A DNA stretch of 64,000 nt, taken from NCBI RefSeq assembly GCF_052048155.1, contig NZ_JBNAIK010000001.1:1-64000 (forward strand), given 5' to 3'. The stretch is from HIMB114 sp052048155. GTDB lineage: Bacteria > Pseudomonadota > Alphaproteobacteria > Pelagibacterales > Pelagibacteraceae. Below, in pieces: positions 1-8,418 of this stretch. A program made the position numbers and the translations under genes. Numbering within the stretch: position 1 is the stretch's first letter; each line of letters begins with the position of its first letter. The notes beneath the pieces are model-generated. The model was not told where the DNA came from and searched no databases. It was given only the letters and a program-made list of their open reading frames with translations.

Positions 1-633
1 GGACATGGCACGGTAACAATTGGTGCTGGAAAATCAACTTTATTCAATATGATTGTTGGAAAAATCTTTCCAGATACAGGTGTAATAAAATTAAATAATG
101 AAAATATTAATGAATTACCAATTCATAAAAGAGCTTTGCGTGGAATTAGTTTGCTAGAACAACACAAAGGTCTTTTTGGAAACATGACTGCATATGAAAA
201 TCTTTACGCAATATTAGAAATTTATATTGAAGATAAAAATAAAATTGAGACAAAGATATTTCAGCTGCTTTCTTATTTTGGTCTTCAATATTTAGCAAAT
301 GTTAAAGCAAATAATATGTCTGGAGGCGAATATAAAAAAATTTCTACTTTGCAAAGAATTTGTAATAAAAATATTAAAATTTTATTACTAGATGAGCCTA
401 TGGCTGCTCTCGACCCTCTGAGCATATCCTCTATTAAAAAGTTTATCTTAGAGTTAAGAGATATGGGCCTGTCTGTTATAATTACAGATCATAATTTTTA
501 TGCAATACAAGATATTTTAGATCACTGTATAATTATCAGAGATGGAACTGTAATGATAGAAGGCCCACCTAATACTGTAACAAAAGATAAAAAAGTTATT
601 AAATATTATCTTGGAAGCAGTTTTAAAATTTAG
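1..633 (+). CDS. lptB: LptB, LPS-export ABC ATPase (5' end cut by window edge)
   Basis: ATPase that powers extraction of lipopolysaccharide from the inner membrane with LptFG. The reading frame is open from base 1, so the N-terminus is missing. Visible parts are the Walker A tail GAGKST (from about base 22), the signature MSGGE, Walker B ILLLDEP, the D-loop ALDP and the H-loop TDHN. The C-terminal motif YLGSSFKI matches the YLGxxF ending of LptB, which separates it from other ABC ATPases. The residues just before GAGKST read TVTI where LptB normally has GPN, so the first bases may be a contig-end artefact. Its stop overlaps the end of the convergent FYDLN gene by four bases. Confidence 0.9.
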   Translation, partial: GHGTVTIGAGKSTLFNMIVGKIFPDTGVIKLNNENINELPIHKRALRGISLLEQHKGLFGNMTAYENLYAILEIYIEDKNKIETKIFQLLSYFGLQYLANVKANNMSGGEYKKISTLQRICNKNIKILLLDEPMAALDPLSISSIKKFILELRDMGLSVIITDHNFYAIQDILDHCIIIRDGTVMIEGPPNTVTKDKKVIKYYLGSSFKI

Positions 634-911
634 CCTTTAGTATCTTGTTGATCTTCTTCTATAGCAGCTTCATCTAAGGAAATAACCTCATCATCACCGT
701 TATCACTGTTATCTATATCAGCAAATTCATCTTTCGCATCTACCTTCTCATCTTTTTGATTTATAATTACACTCTGAATTGCGTAATCATCATTTATAAT
801 AAACTCTTTTTCGCAATGCGGACAAATGAGAGGAGATTTTTTATTCAAATCATAAAACTTAGTACTGCAGTTTTCACAAATTCGTTTCTGTCCAAATTTT
901 TTTTCAGCCAT
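630..911 (-). CDS. FYDLN-acid protein (TIGR02300 family)
   Basis: A 93-residue alphaproteobacterial family of unknown function. The N-terminal third is a zinc ribbon with two CxxC pairs (CENC and CPHC) around the FYDLN motif that names the family. The remainder is strongly acidic (Asp/Glu-rich) and probably disordered. The gene lies back to back with aroA, and this FYDLN/aroA pairing is common in Alphaproteobacteria. It converges on lptB with a four-base overlap. Location is probably cytoplasmic, since there is no signal peptide. Confidence 0.85.
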   Translation of the reverse strand: MAEKKFGQKRICENCSTKFYDLNKKSPLICPHCEKEFIINDDYAIQSVIINQKDEKVDAKDEFADIDNSDNGDDEVISLDEAAIEEDQQDTKG

Positions 912-965
912 TAAATTATCTTTTTAAATGTTATTTATGTGGGTATATATTGATCAACTAATCTA

Positions 966-2963
966 ATGGCAATTAAAAAATCTAATAAAATAATACCTGA
1001 AAACAATATTAGTATTAAAGGCTCTGTTGAACTTTCAAGCGACAAATCTCTTAGTATTCGAAGCATAATTTTTAGTAGTATAGGATTTGGTATAAGTAAA
1101 ATCATTATAAATAACCCTGGAGAAGATGCTAAGACAGCAATCCAAGCAATCAAAGATTTGGGTGTCAAAGTAGAAAAAAAAAATAATCTATACACAGTTT
1201 ATGGCTTAGGAATTGGATATGATAATAAAAAATTTATTAAAATTTCATTTAATAATAGCGGAACAACCTTAAGATTATTAACTCCTTTAATTGCAGGATC
1301 AAAAATTCAAGCAACAATTACGGGTGATAAGAGTTTAAGCAAAAGACCTTATCGACTGGAATTTTTAAAACAATTTTTAATGAACTTAAAACCTACTCGT
1401 AAAAAATATCTACCAATACAAATTAATGGCAATGAACAATGCGTACAATCAAAAGTTAAAATTACAAAACCTTCGGCTCAGATGGTGAGTGCGGCTACAA
1501 TTGCAGGAATGGTTAGTTATGGTGAAACAGAAATTGAAGCCCCAAATAATGTAAGAGATCATACAACAAGAATTTTAAGATACCTAGATTACCCAATTAA
1601 AGTTCAAAATAGAAAAAATAAACAAATTATTAATGTTAAAGGTAGACAACTTCTAAAACCACTACAAAATTATATTATTCCATCAGACCCATCATCAAGT
1701 GCTTTCTTAATTGCTATTGCAATTTTAACCAAAGGCTCCAAAATTAAAATTAAAAACGTTTGTCTGAATCCATATCGTATAGGATTTATAAAAGTCTTAA
1801 AAAAAATGGGAGCTAAAATATCATTTTCAAATCAAAAAAATTATTTTGGTGAGCCAGTTGGAGATATCACGGCCTCATATTCACAAAACCTAAAAGGCAT
1901 TACTATTAAACCAAATGAAGTTGCAAGTATTATTGATGAAATACCAATTTTATTAATTGTTGCTTTATTTTGTAAATCAAAAAGTACCTTTAATAATCTT
2001 ACAGAATTAAAGTTTAAAGAGTCAGATCGACTTCGAGTGATGTATGAAAATTTAATACTGTGTGGTACTAATGTTACAAGGGTAAAAGATAACTTAATAG
2101 TTAATGGTATCAATAACAAATTCTACTCTGGTGAAGTTCCAATTATCAAAGATTATTCTAAAGACCACCGTATATGCATGGCATTCTTCTGTTTGGCAGC
2201 AGTCTCTAGAAAAAAAATACAAATTAATGACTTTGACTCGGTAAATGTAAGTTTTCCAAATTTTTTACAAACTATTAATGATCTTAAAAATAATAAAGCT
2301 AAGAAAATTCTTGTTGCAGCAGATGGACCAGTAGCTTGCGGAAAAACATCAATTTTAAAAAAAATAGTTAAAAAATTTGGATCAAAAAGAGCAGCCTTTT
2401 TAGATAGTGGTTTACTATATCGCTACTTAACTTTAGTTCATTTACAAAGTAAGAAAAAGAAAATTAACACTAATTTTTTAGTCAAACATCTAAAAAAGGT
2501 CAGTATTTCAAAATTACAAAATCCCAAACTTCATTCTATTGCTGTATCGAATAAAGTATCTGAAATAGCTAAAATTAAAATTATCCGTCAACAACTGTTA
2601 CCGGTGCAAAGAGATCTTATTTTTAATTGCCCTCAACAAATTGTATTAGTTGGCGGAAGAGACATTGCATCAACTGTAATACCTAATAGTTTCTCTGACA
2701 TTAAACTTTATATAGATTGTGATGTCAAAGTTAGAGCAAAACGAAGATTTTTAGAGTTAAAAAAAAAGAAAAATGAAAAAAATATTAATTACCAAGAGAT
2801 CTTAAAAGCTCTAAAAGCTAGGGATTTAGCAGATTCTACCAGGGCTATAAGTCCACTTAAAAAAACAAAAGATAGTATCTTGATTGACAATTCTTTTAAT
2901 GATATCAGCCGCCCAATTAATAAGATTTCTTTATTAATAGAAAGAGAGATAAAAAAACATTAG
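966..2963 (+). CDS. aroA/cmk: EPSP synthase - cytidylate kinase fusion
   Basis: One uninterrupted 665-residue frame carries two enzymes that are normally separate. Residues 1 to about 440 are 3-phosphoshikimate 1-carboxyvinyltransferase (shikimate pathway). They show the K27-S-x-S-x-R motif, an NSGTTLRLL block, GDKSLSKRP and PSAQMVSA, resembling class II EPSP synthases. Residues about 448-665 are cytidylate kinase (CMP to CDP), with the P-loop DGPVACGKTS (453-462), LDSGLLYR, the GGRDI motif and the RD-x(5)-RAxSPL lid. There is no intervening stop or frameshift. The tag stop shares a base with the rpsA GTG, so the genes are translationally coupled. Both domains look intact. Confidence 0.9.
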   Translation: MAIKKSNKIIPENNISIKGSVELSSDKSLSIRSIIFSSIGFGISKIIINNPGEDAKTAIQAIKDLGVKVEKKNNLYTVYGLGIGYDNKKFIKISFNNSGTTLRLLTPLIAGSKIQATITGDKSLSKRPYRLEFLKQFLMNLKPTRKKYLPIQINGNEQCVQSKVKITKPSAQMVSAATIAGMVSYGETEIEAPNNVRDHTTRILRYLDYPIKVQNRKNKQIINVKGRQLLKPLQNYIIPSDPSSSAFLIAIAILTKGSKIKIKNVCLNPYRIGFIKVLKKMGAKISFSNQKNYFGEPVGDITASYSQNLKGITIKPNEVASIIDEIPILLIVALFCKSKSTFNNLTELKFKESDRLRVMYENLILCGTNVTRVKDNLIVNGINNKFYSGEVPIIKDYSKDHRICMAFFCLAAVSRKKIQINDFDSVNVSFPNFLQTINDLKNNKAKKILVAADGPVACGKTSILKKIVKKFGSKRAAFLDSGLLYRYLTLVHLQSKKKKINTNFLVKHLKKVSISKLQNPKLHSIAVSNKVSEIAKIKIIRQQLLPVQRDLIFNCPQQIVLVGGRDIASTVIPNSFSDIKLYIDCDVKVRAKRRFLELKKKKNEKNINYQEILKALKARDLADSTRAISPLKKTKDSILIDNSFNDISRPINKISLLIEREIKKH

Positions 2964-4675
2964 TGGGAACAGACAGTAGCTTAAAAGTATATAACCAAAA
3001 TAATAATTCAGAATTCGCAAAATTAATTACAGAAAATTTAGAAAACATCATTTTAAAAGATAATTCTATTGTGACAGGATCAGTAGAAAAAGTGGATGAC
3101 AAATATGTTCATGTTTTTATTAAAGGGGCTAAATCTAGTGGATTAGTAGATATTAATGAAATTCCACATGCTGAACTAGATAGCTTAGAAGAAGGTAAGG
3201 AGATTGAAGTTTTTCTTGAGAGAACAGAAGATAGAAACGGAAATATTGTTTTAAGTATTGAAAAAGCAAGAAGAGCAAAATCTTGGAAAAAAATTGAAGA
3301 AGCCTTTGAGAAACAAGAGAAAGTAAGTGGTATTATAAAAAATACGGTCAAAGGCGGGGTAGTTGTCGAAATCTTTGGTGTATTTGCTTTTTGTCCAAAT
3401 TCTCAGGTAGCTGATAGGCCAATCAAAAACATGAATGAGTTCATGAATAAACCTATGGAATTTCAAATTATCAAAATTGATAATGTTAGAATGAATGTAA
3501 TTGCAAGCAGAAGACAGGTTATTGAACAGGAAAAAAATAAGAATAAAGAAAAAGTCATTAAGAATTACAAAGTTGGCGATGTTGTGGAAGGTACCATAAA
3601 AGCAGTTCAGTCTTATGGATGTTTTGTAAGCATTGAAAGCTTAGATTGTTTACTTCACTCTTCAGAAGTTTCTCATCTTAAAATCACAAACTTAAACGAT
3701 ATGTTTACAGTTGGAGAAAAAATTAAAGTCAAAGTATTAGAGATTGATAATGAAAATATGAGAATGAGTTTATCTGTAAAAGCTATGCTTCCAGATCCGT
3801 TCGAAACAATTAAAGACAAATTTAAAATTGGAAATGAATATGAGGTTAAAATTGTGAAACTCACAGATTTTGGAGCTTTTGCAGAGATGGCAGAGTCAGT
3901 TGTTGGACTAATTCATTCCAGTGAAATTAAACATATGCAAAAAAATGTTAATCCTAAATCTGCATTCAAAATTGGTGATACTGTTAAAGTGAAATTAAAA
4001 GAAGTTGATACTGAAAAGAGAAAAATTGGTTTAAGTTACAAAGATTGCTTACCAAATCCAGTAGATGAATTTATTACAAAATATCCTATTGGAACTACTG
4101 TTAAAACAAAAGTAGTGACTAAAAAAGATTTTGGTATTTTCTGTAACACAGGTGATAGCGATATCGATATCTTTGTTCACTATAAACAATTAGATTATGC
4201 TGAAAGCTCTAAGGCTTTAGATAATTTTAATAAAGGTGACGAAGTAGAACTAAAAATAATTGATATTAAAGATGATAAAGTGAATGGATCAATTCGAGCA
4301 CTTAAAAAAGATCCTTTCTCATTCTTTGATGATAAAAAAATTGGTGATATTGTTTCAACAAGAGTTGTAGAAGTTCAAGACAATGGTTTAAAAGTTGATG
4401 TTGGTCCTGATAGATATCAGACAATTATTAGAAAATCTGAGCTTGCATTAGAAAAGTCAGATCAAAGACCAAACCGTTTCTCATCAGGTGATTCTATTGA
4501 TGCTGCTATCCTAGAGTTAGATGCTGAAAAAAGAAGAGTAAAATTATCTGTTAAAAAACTAGAGCAGCAACAAGCCGATGAAGCAATTGAAAAATATGGT
4601 TCTACAAGTTCTGGTCAATCATTAGCTGGTATTTTAGGCGAAGCTTTAGAGAAAAAAGATCAGAAAAAAGATTAA
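2963..4675 (+). CDS. rpsA: 30S ribosomal protein S1
   Basis: The protein has 570 residues, close to the 557 of E. coli S1, and is built from six S1 (OB-fold) repeats. Each is recognisable by blocks such as G(S/T)V..V...GV.V.......G....SE, for example VEGTIKAVQSYGCFVSI and VKIVKLTDFGAFAEM. The first repeats anchor to the ribosome and the later ones bind mRNA. The start is GTG overlapping the aroA/cmk stop; no better upstream start exists. The neighbourhood cmk-rpsA-ihfB is the classical proteobacterial order. The C-terminus is rich in Glu, Lys and Gln. Confidence 0.95.
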   Translation: MGTDSSLKVYNQNNNSEFAKLITENLENIILKDNSIVTGSVEKVDDKYVHVFIKGAKSSGLVDINEIPHAELDSLEEGKEIEVFLERTEDRNGNIVLSIEKARRAKSWKKIEEAFEKQEKVSGIIKNTVKGGVVVEIFGVFAFCPNSQVADRPIKNMNEFMNKPMEFQIIKIDNVRMNVIASRRQVIEQEKNKNKEKVIKNYKVGDVVEGTIKAVQSYGCFVSIESLDCLLHSSEVSHLKITNLNDMFTVGEKIKVKVLEIDNENMRMSLSVKAMLPDPFETIKDKFKIGNEYEVKIVKLTDFGAFAEMAESVVGLIHSSEIKHMQKNVNPKSAFKIGDTVKVKLKEVDTEKRKIGLSYKDCLPNPVDEFITKYPIGTTVKTKVVTKKDFGIFCNTGDSDIDIFVHYKQLDYAESSKALDNFNKGDEVELKIIDIKDDKVNGSIRALKKDPFSFFDDKKIGDIVSTRVVEVQDNGLKVDVGPDRYQTIIRKSELALEKSDQRPNRFSSGDSIDAAILELDAEKRRVKLSVKKLEQQQADEAIEKYGSTSSGQSLAGILGEALEKKDQKKD

Positions 4676-4727
4676 CTCTTCCTTTTCTCACAATCTAAAT
4701 TTATAATAATTTCAATACTTTATTGAA

Positions 4728-5039
4728 ATGTCTAAAAAAACGTTTGTAAAATCAGATATTGTAAAAGATCTTCAAGGACATTTTCAAAAAATCCCAAATA
4801 ATAATGTTGAGCATATTATTGAATCTATTTTTAAATATTTGAGCAATGCTCTCTCGGAAGGGAGAAACATAGAAATAAGAGGGCTAGGTACTTTTAAAGT
4901 AAAAAAAATGCCAGCAAGAAATGCGAGAAACCCAAAGACTGGAGAAGCAATTCAAATTGAAGAAAAAAATAAAGTAAAATGGAAAAGTTCTAAATTGTTA
5001 AATTATAGAATCAACAAGGATAAAAAAATTGAAGAATAA
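4728..5039 (+). CDS. ihfB: Integration host factor beta subunit
   Basis: A 103-residue DNA-bending protein of the HU/IHF family. The signature IEIRGLGTFKVKK followed by ARNPKTGE is the beta-arm region, whose Pro intercalates DNA. The Arg-Asn-Pro-Lys-Thr-Gly segment and its position directly after rpsA favour IHF beta over HU. The N-terminal alpha-helical dimerisation part reads KSDIVKDL. About 50 bases separate it from rpsA, so it may have its own promoter. Its end overlaps the TTG start of pyrF by 11 bases. The alpha subunit is not in the window. Confidence 0.9.
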   Translation: MSKKTFVKSDIVKDLQGHFQKIPNNNVEHIIESIFKYLSNALSEGRNIEIRGLGTFKVKKMPARNARNPKTGEAIQIEEKNKVKWKSSKLLNYRINKDKKIEE

Positions 5040-5715
5040 AAAAATAATTTTTATTGCTCTTGATTGCTCAGTATCAAAAGCTCAAGCAATCATTAAATCC
5101 ATTCCAAAAGTAAAATCAAAAAAATATGAGATTGGTATTAAAGTAGGTTATCAAATCCTTTATTCTGATAAAGGTAGAAATTTTATTAAATCATTAAAGG
5201 GATACAAAAAATTCATAGATTTAAAACTTAATGATGTTCCTAATACCGTTAAAAATGGAATATTATCTTTAAGAGATTTAAAAGCTGATTACATCACTAT
5301 TCATGCAAGTGCAGGATATGATGCGATAAAATTAGCAAAAAAATATTCTGGCAAGACAAAGCTTCTAGCAGTGTCAGTGCTTACTAGTATGAATAAAAAA
5401 AACCTATCTGAAATTGGTCATACTAAGAAATTAGATAAACTTGTTATTCATCTTAGTAAACTTGCAAAAAAAGCAGGTGCTTATGCTATGATTTGTAGTC
5501 CGCATGAATCAAAAAAAATAAAAAAGCTTTCTAAGTTACCATCGATTACTCCTGGAATAAGACTTCCTGGCGACCAATCTGGTGATCAAAAACGAATTGC
5601 TACCCCAAAATTTGCTTTTGATAATGGAGCTATAGGAATTGTAATGGGCCGGTCTTTAATCAAAGGTAATATTAAAAATAATTTTAAAAGACTTTTTCAA
5701 CATTTAGAGTCATGA
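5029..5715 (+). CDS. pyrF: Orotidine 5'-phosphate decarboxylase
   Basis: Last step of UMP synthesis: OMP to UMP plus CO2. Visible family motifs are the first strand FIALDCS, the catalytic DLKLNDVPNTV block (Lys-x-x-Asp), the ITIHASAG strand, TPGIR, and the phosphate-binding end GIVMGRSLIKG. The protein is 228 residues, normal for the family. The start must be TTG because no ATG or GTG precedes the essential first strand. A Shine-Dalgarno-like AAGGA lies upstream at about 5016-5020, inside ihfB. The end overlaps trpF by four bases (ATGA). Confidence 0.92.
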   Translation: MKNKKIIFIALDCSVSKAQAIIKSIPKVKSKKYEIGIKVGYQILYSDKGRNFIKSLKGYKKFIDLKLNDVPNTVKNGILSLRDLKADYITIHASAGYDAIKLAKKYSGKTKLLAVSVLTSMNKKNLSEIGHTKKLDKLVIHLSKLAKKAGAYAMICSPHESKKIKKLSKLPSITPGIRLPGDQSGDQKRIATPKFAFDNGAIGIVMGRSLIKGNIKNNFKRLFQHLES

Positions 5716-6326
5716 AACCAACTGTAAAAGTCTGTGGTCAAACAGATCCAGAAATCATAAAACTATGTATTGAGCAAGGGGCAAGGCTAATAGGTTTTAT
5801 TATCAACTATCATAAAAGCCCAAGGTCAATTTCAATTGAACAACTAAAATCATTAACAAAAAATATTCCAGATAATATTAAAAAAGTAGCTGTGATGGTA
5901 AATCCATCAATAGAAAAAGTAAAAGAAATTTCAAACTACTGTAATGTTATTCAGTTACATGGAGATGAAACTGAAGAATTTATTCAACAAATAAAAAAAG
6001 AAACAAATCTTGAGGTAATCAAAGTAATCAAAGTAAAAAATAAAGGAGATCTTCAAACAACCAAACAATTTATATCTGCTGATATTTTTCTCTATGATAC
6101 GCCAAGTATGGGTCAAAATGGTGAAGCATTTAATTTTGAAATGCTCAAAGATTTAGAAAATAGAAATTTTTTTGTAGCAGGAAAAATAGATATAAATAAT
6201 ATTGAGAAAGCTCTGCTCTATACTAATAAGATTGATGTAAATTCTGGTCTAGAAACAAAAAAGGGTATAAAAGACCCAGAAAAAATTAAACAATTTTTCA
6301 ATAAATTAAAAAAAAATGAAAATTAG
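5712..6326 (+). CDS. trpF: Phosphoribosylanthranilate isomerase
   Basis: Amadori isomerase of tryptophan synthesis (PRA to CdRP). This 204-residue TIM barrel has the catalytic Cys in KVCG (residues 6-9), the strand VIQLHGDE, and the catalytic Asp in the DTPSMGQNGEAF segment, where most TrpF read DxxxxGGTG. It also has VDVNSGLE-type phosphate binding (here IDVNSGLE) and KGIKDPEKI at the C-terminus. It is translationally coupled to pyrF upstream and overlaps trpB downstream by 11 bases. Unlike the following trpB and trpA, its catalytic residues are canonical, which argues that a tryptophan route runs here. Confidence 0.9.
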   Translation: MKPTVKVCGQTDPEIIKLCIEQGARLIGFIINYHKSPRSISIEQLKSLTKNIPDNIKKVAVMVNPSIEKVKEISNYCNVIQLHGDETEEFIQQIKKETNLEVIKVIKVKNKGDLQTTKQFISADIFLYDTPSMGQNGEAFNFEMLKDLENRNFFVAGKIDINNIEKALLYTNKIDVNSGLETKKGIKDPEKIKQFFNKLKKNEN

Positions 6327-7548
6327 AAAAGGTATTCCAGTCATAGACCAGCATGACAAAAGTTATATGTATGGCGGAAAATTTGGTGGAAACTTTATTC
6401 CAGAGACACTTAAAAAGCCTGTAGAAGATTTAACAATACTGTTTGAAAAACTTAGAGAAAATAAAGAATTTTTAAAGCAAAGAGACTATTATTTTAAAAA
6501 TTATGTTGGAACCCCTACTCCTTTTATAAAACTTAATAATCTAACTAATCATTTAGGTGGAGCTCAAATTTGGGCAAAAGTTGTAGCAGAAGCAAATGGT
6601 GGTGCTCATAAAATTTACAACGCAACAGTACATGCACTAATTTGTAAAAAAGCAGGTAAAAAATATATCGTTGGCGATACCGGCGCTGGTTATGCTGGAA
6701 AAATGTTGTCCATGGCAGCAAAAAAATTTGGCCTTAAATGTAAAATATTTATGGGCGCTAAAGATATTGAGCGTCAGAAACCAAACTGTGATGCTATGAA
6801 AAAAAATGGTGCAGAAATTGTTCCGGTTCATACGGGAAGCAAAACATTAGTCGATGCTGTAAGTGAATGTATGAGATATTGGGTATCTAATTGTGATACT
6901 ACTCATATGTGCGTTGGATCGACTGTTGGTCCTAATATTTTTATTAAAATTTGTGCATGGAGTACCGCTCAAATTTCAAGAGAGCTTATTGTCCAAGTAA
7001 AACAAGAATTTGGAAAAATTCCTAAAAAAATGAAGCTTATCAATTGTGTTGGTGGAGGAAGTTCTGCTTTAGGTTTTTGGAATTCATTTATGGATTATAA
7101 CAAAAATCAAGTTGAAATGATTGGAGTTGAAGCTGGTGGTCCTAAAAATAGCAAACTTCATGCAGCACCACTTAGTACGAATGCAAAAGTCGGAATCCTT
7201 CATGGTGCAGCTCAATATGTGATTCAAGATAAAGAAGGTCAAATTAGTAATACCGCAAGTATAAGCGCTGGCCTAGATTACCCTGGCATTTCACCAGTCC
7301 ATTGTTTTTTAAAAGATACAAAAAGAGCAAGGTACACAAGTGCCACTGATGAAGAAGCATTACACGCTCATCAACTCGTGACTAAATTTGAAAATATTTC
7401 ACCTTCACTTGAGCCTTCGCATGCATTTGCAGAAGCGATTAAAATTGCACCGAAGCTGAGCAAAGATACTGTGATCATTGTTAATAGTTGTGGTGATGCC
7501 AAAAAGGATAGGGATATTTTAAAAAAAAGATTAGGGAAAAAAATCTAA
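6316..7548 (+). CDS. trpB: Tryptophan synthase beta subunit, strongly divergent active site
   Basis: PLP enzyme that condenses indole with serine. The frame has 410 residues and matches TrpB end to end: YGGKFGGNFIPE, GGAHK with the PLP lysine K99, MGAKDIERQKPN, VGGGSSA (PLP phosphate loop), SAGLDYPGISP and SLEPSHA. Several near-invariant positions differ. The catalytic Glu (E109 in Salmonella) is Asp121, His115 is Ala127, the inter-subunit Lys167 is Val179, the PLP-nitrogen Ser377 is Cys392, and Asn in GGGSN is Ser. Retained are Arg141 (in IERQ) and Asp305 (D321). Context (trpF before, trpA after) supports TrpB. A related PLP lyase with changed chemistry is the alternative. Confidence 0.82.
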   Translation: MKIRKGIPVIDQHDKSYMYGGKFGGNFIPETLKKPVEDLTILFEKLRENKEFLKQRDYYFKNYVGTPTPFIKLNNLTNHLGGAQIWAKVVAEANGGAHKIYNATVHALICKKAGKKYIVGDTGAGYAGKMLSMAAKKFGLKCKIFMGAKDIERQKPNCDAMKKNGAEIVPVHTGSKTLVDAVSECMRYWVSNCDTTHMCVGSTVGPNIFIKICAWSTAQISRELIVQVKQEFGKIPKKMKLINCVGGGSSALGFWNSFMDYNKNQVEMIGVEAGGPKNSKLHAAPLSTNAKVGILHGAAQYVIQDKEGQISNTASISAGLDYPGISPVHCFLKDTKRARYTSATDEEALHAHQLVTKFENISPSLEPSHAFAEAIKIAPKLSKDTVIIVNSCGDAKKDRDILKKRLGKKI

Positions 7549-7549
7549 T

Positions 7550-8347
7550 ATGAGTCTTATTAAAAAAGCATTTCAAATTTGTAAAAAAGAAAAGCGCCCT
7601 GCCCTTTTAACTTTTACAGTAGCAGGAGATAATACTCATAAAAATTCATTGGAAATTTTAAAATCTATCTCACCACATGTAGATATTTGTGAAATGGGCA
7701 TGCCTCATAATACTCCAGTTGCAGATGGTGGTCAGATACAAAACTGCTCGCACCGTGCTTTAAAAAACGGAATTAAAATAAAAGATATTTTTAAAATTAC
7801 AAATCAGTATAAAAAATTTAAATTTGCAAAACCAATCATCTTGATGGGTTACTTTAATACAATCAAACAATTTGGTGAACAAAGCTTTATTAATCAATGT
7901 AAAAAAAACAAAGTAGATGGTTTGATTGTTGTGGATCTTCCTTGGCCAGAAAATAAAAACTTTGCTGCAAAATGCAAAAAAAAATCAATTAATTTTATTC
8001 AACTAGTTGCGCCAACTACTTCAAATGAGAGATTAAAAAAAATCGTCAGAGACTCTCATGATATGGTCTATTACATCAGCATGTTATCTACTACAGGGGG
8101 AAAGTTGAAAGTTGCTCCTAAGAAAATTATTCAAAATTACCAAAAAATTAAAAGACTAAATAAAAATAAGAATGTTGTGATAGGTTTTGGAATTACTGAA
8201 AAAACTATTGCATCTCTTAAGAAAGCAGATGGACTTGTTGTTGGAAGCGCACTTTGTAAAACAATTACAGATTCGGTTAATCAAAGAAAAAAGCCAGCAA
8301 TAGCTGCCAAAAAAATGGTAATGAAGTTAAAGTCTAAAATAGCATAA
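7550..8347 (+). CDS. trpA: Tryptophan synthase alpha subunit, divergent
   Basis: Cleaves indole-3-glycerol phosphate to indole and glyceraldehyde 3-phosphate in complex with TrpB. The 265-residue barrel keeps both acid-base residues: Glu48 (CEMG, equivalent to E49) and Asp59 (VADGG, equivalent to D60). The strands VDLPWPE, YYISML and the phosphate loops GFGI and VVGSALCK are also present. The interface loop normally reading PFSDP is PHNTP here, so the classical alpha-Asp56 that bridges beta-Lys167 is Thr55. The start is one base after the trpB stop. The next gene, accD, follows after 71 bases. Confidence 0.85.
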   Translation: MSLIKKAFQICKKEKRPALLTFTVAGDNTHKNSLEILKSISPHVDICEMGMPHNTPVADGGQIQNCSHRALKNGIKIKDIFKITNQYKKFKFAKPIILMGYFNTIKQFGEQSFINQCKKNKVDGLIVVDLPWPENKNFAAKCKKKSINFIQLVAPTTSNERLKKIVRDSHDMVYYISMLSTTGGKLKVAPKKIIQNYQKIKRLNKNKNVVIGFGITEKTIASLKKADGLVVGSALCKTITDSVNQRKKPAIAAKKMVMKLKSKIA

Positions 8348-8418
8348 GAAAATCAACATTTTTACAACAATCACATTGTAGCCAAAGTTTTAAAGTTTAT
8401 GCTAAAACAACTTAAATT

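Noticed and set aside
935..1195. Minus-strand ORF of 86 codons inside aroA/cmk
   Set aside because: It is antisense to the conserved EPSP synthase N-terminus, has no recognisable motif and no ribosome site.
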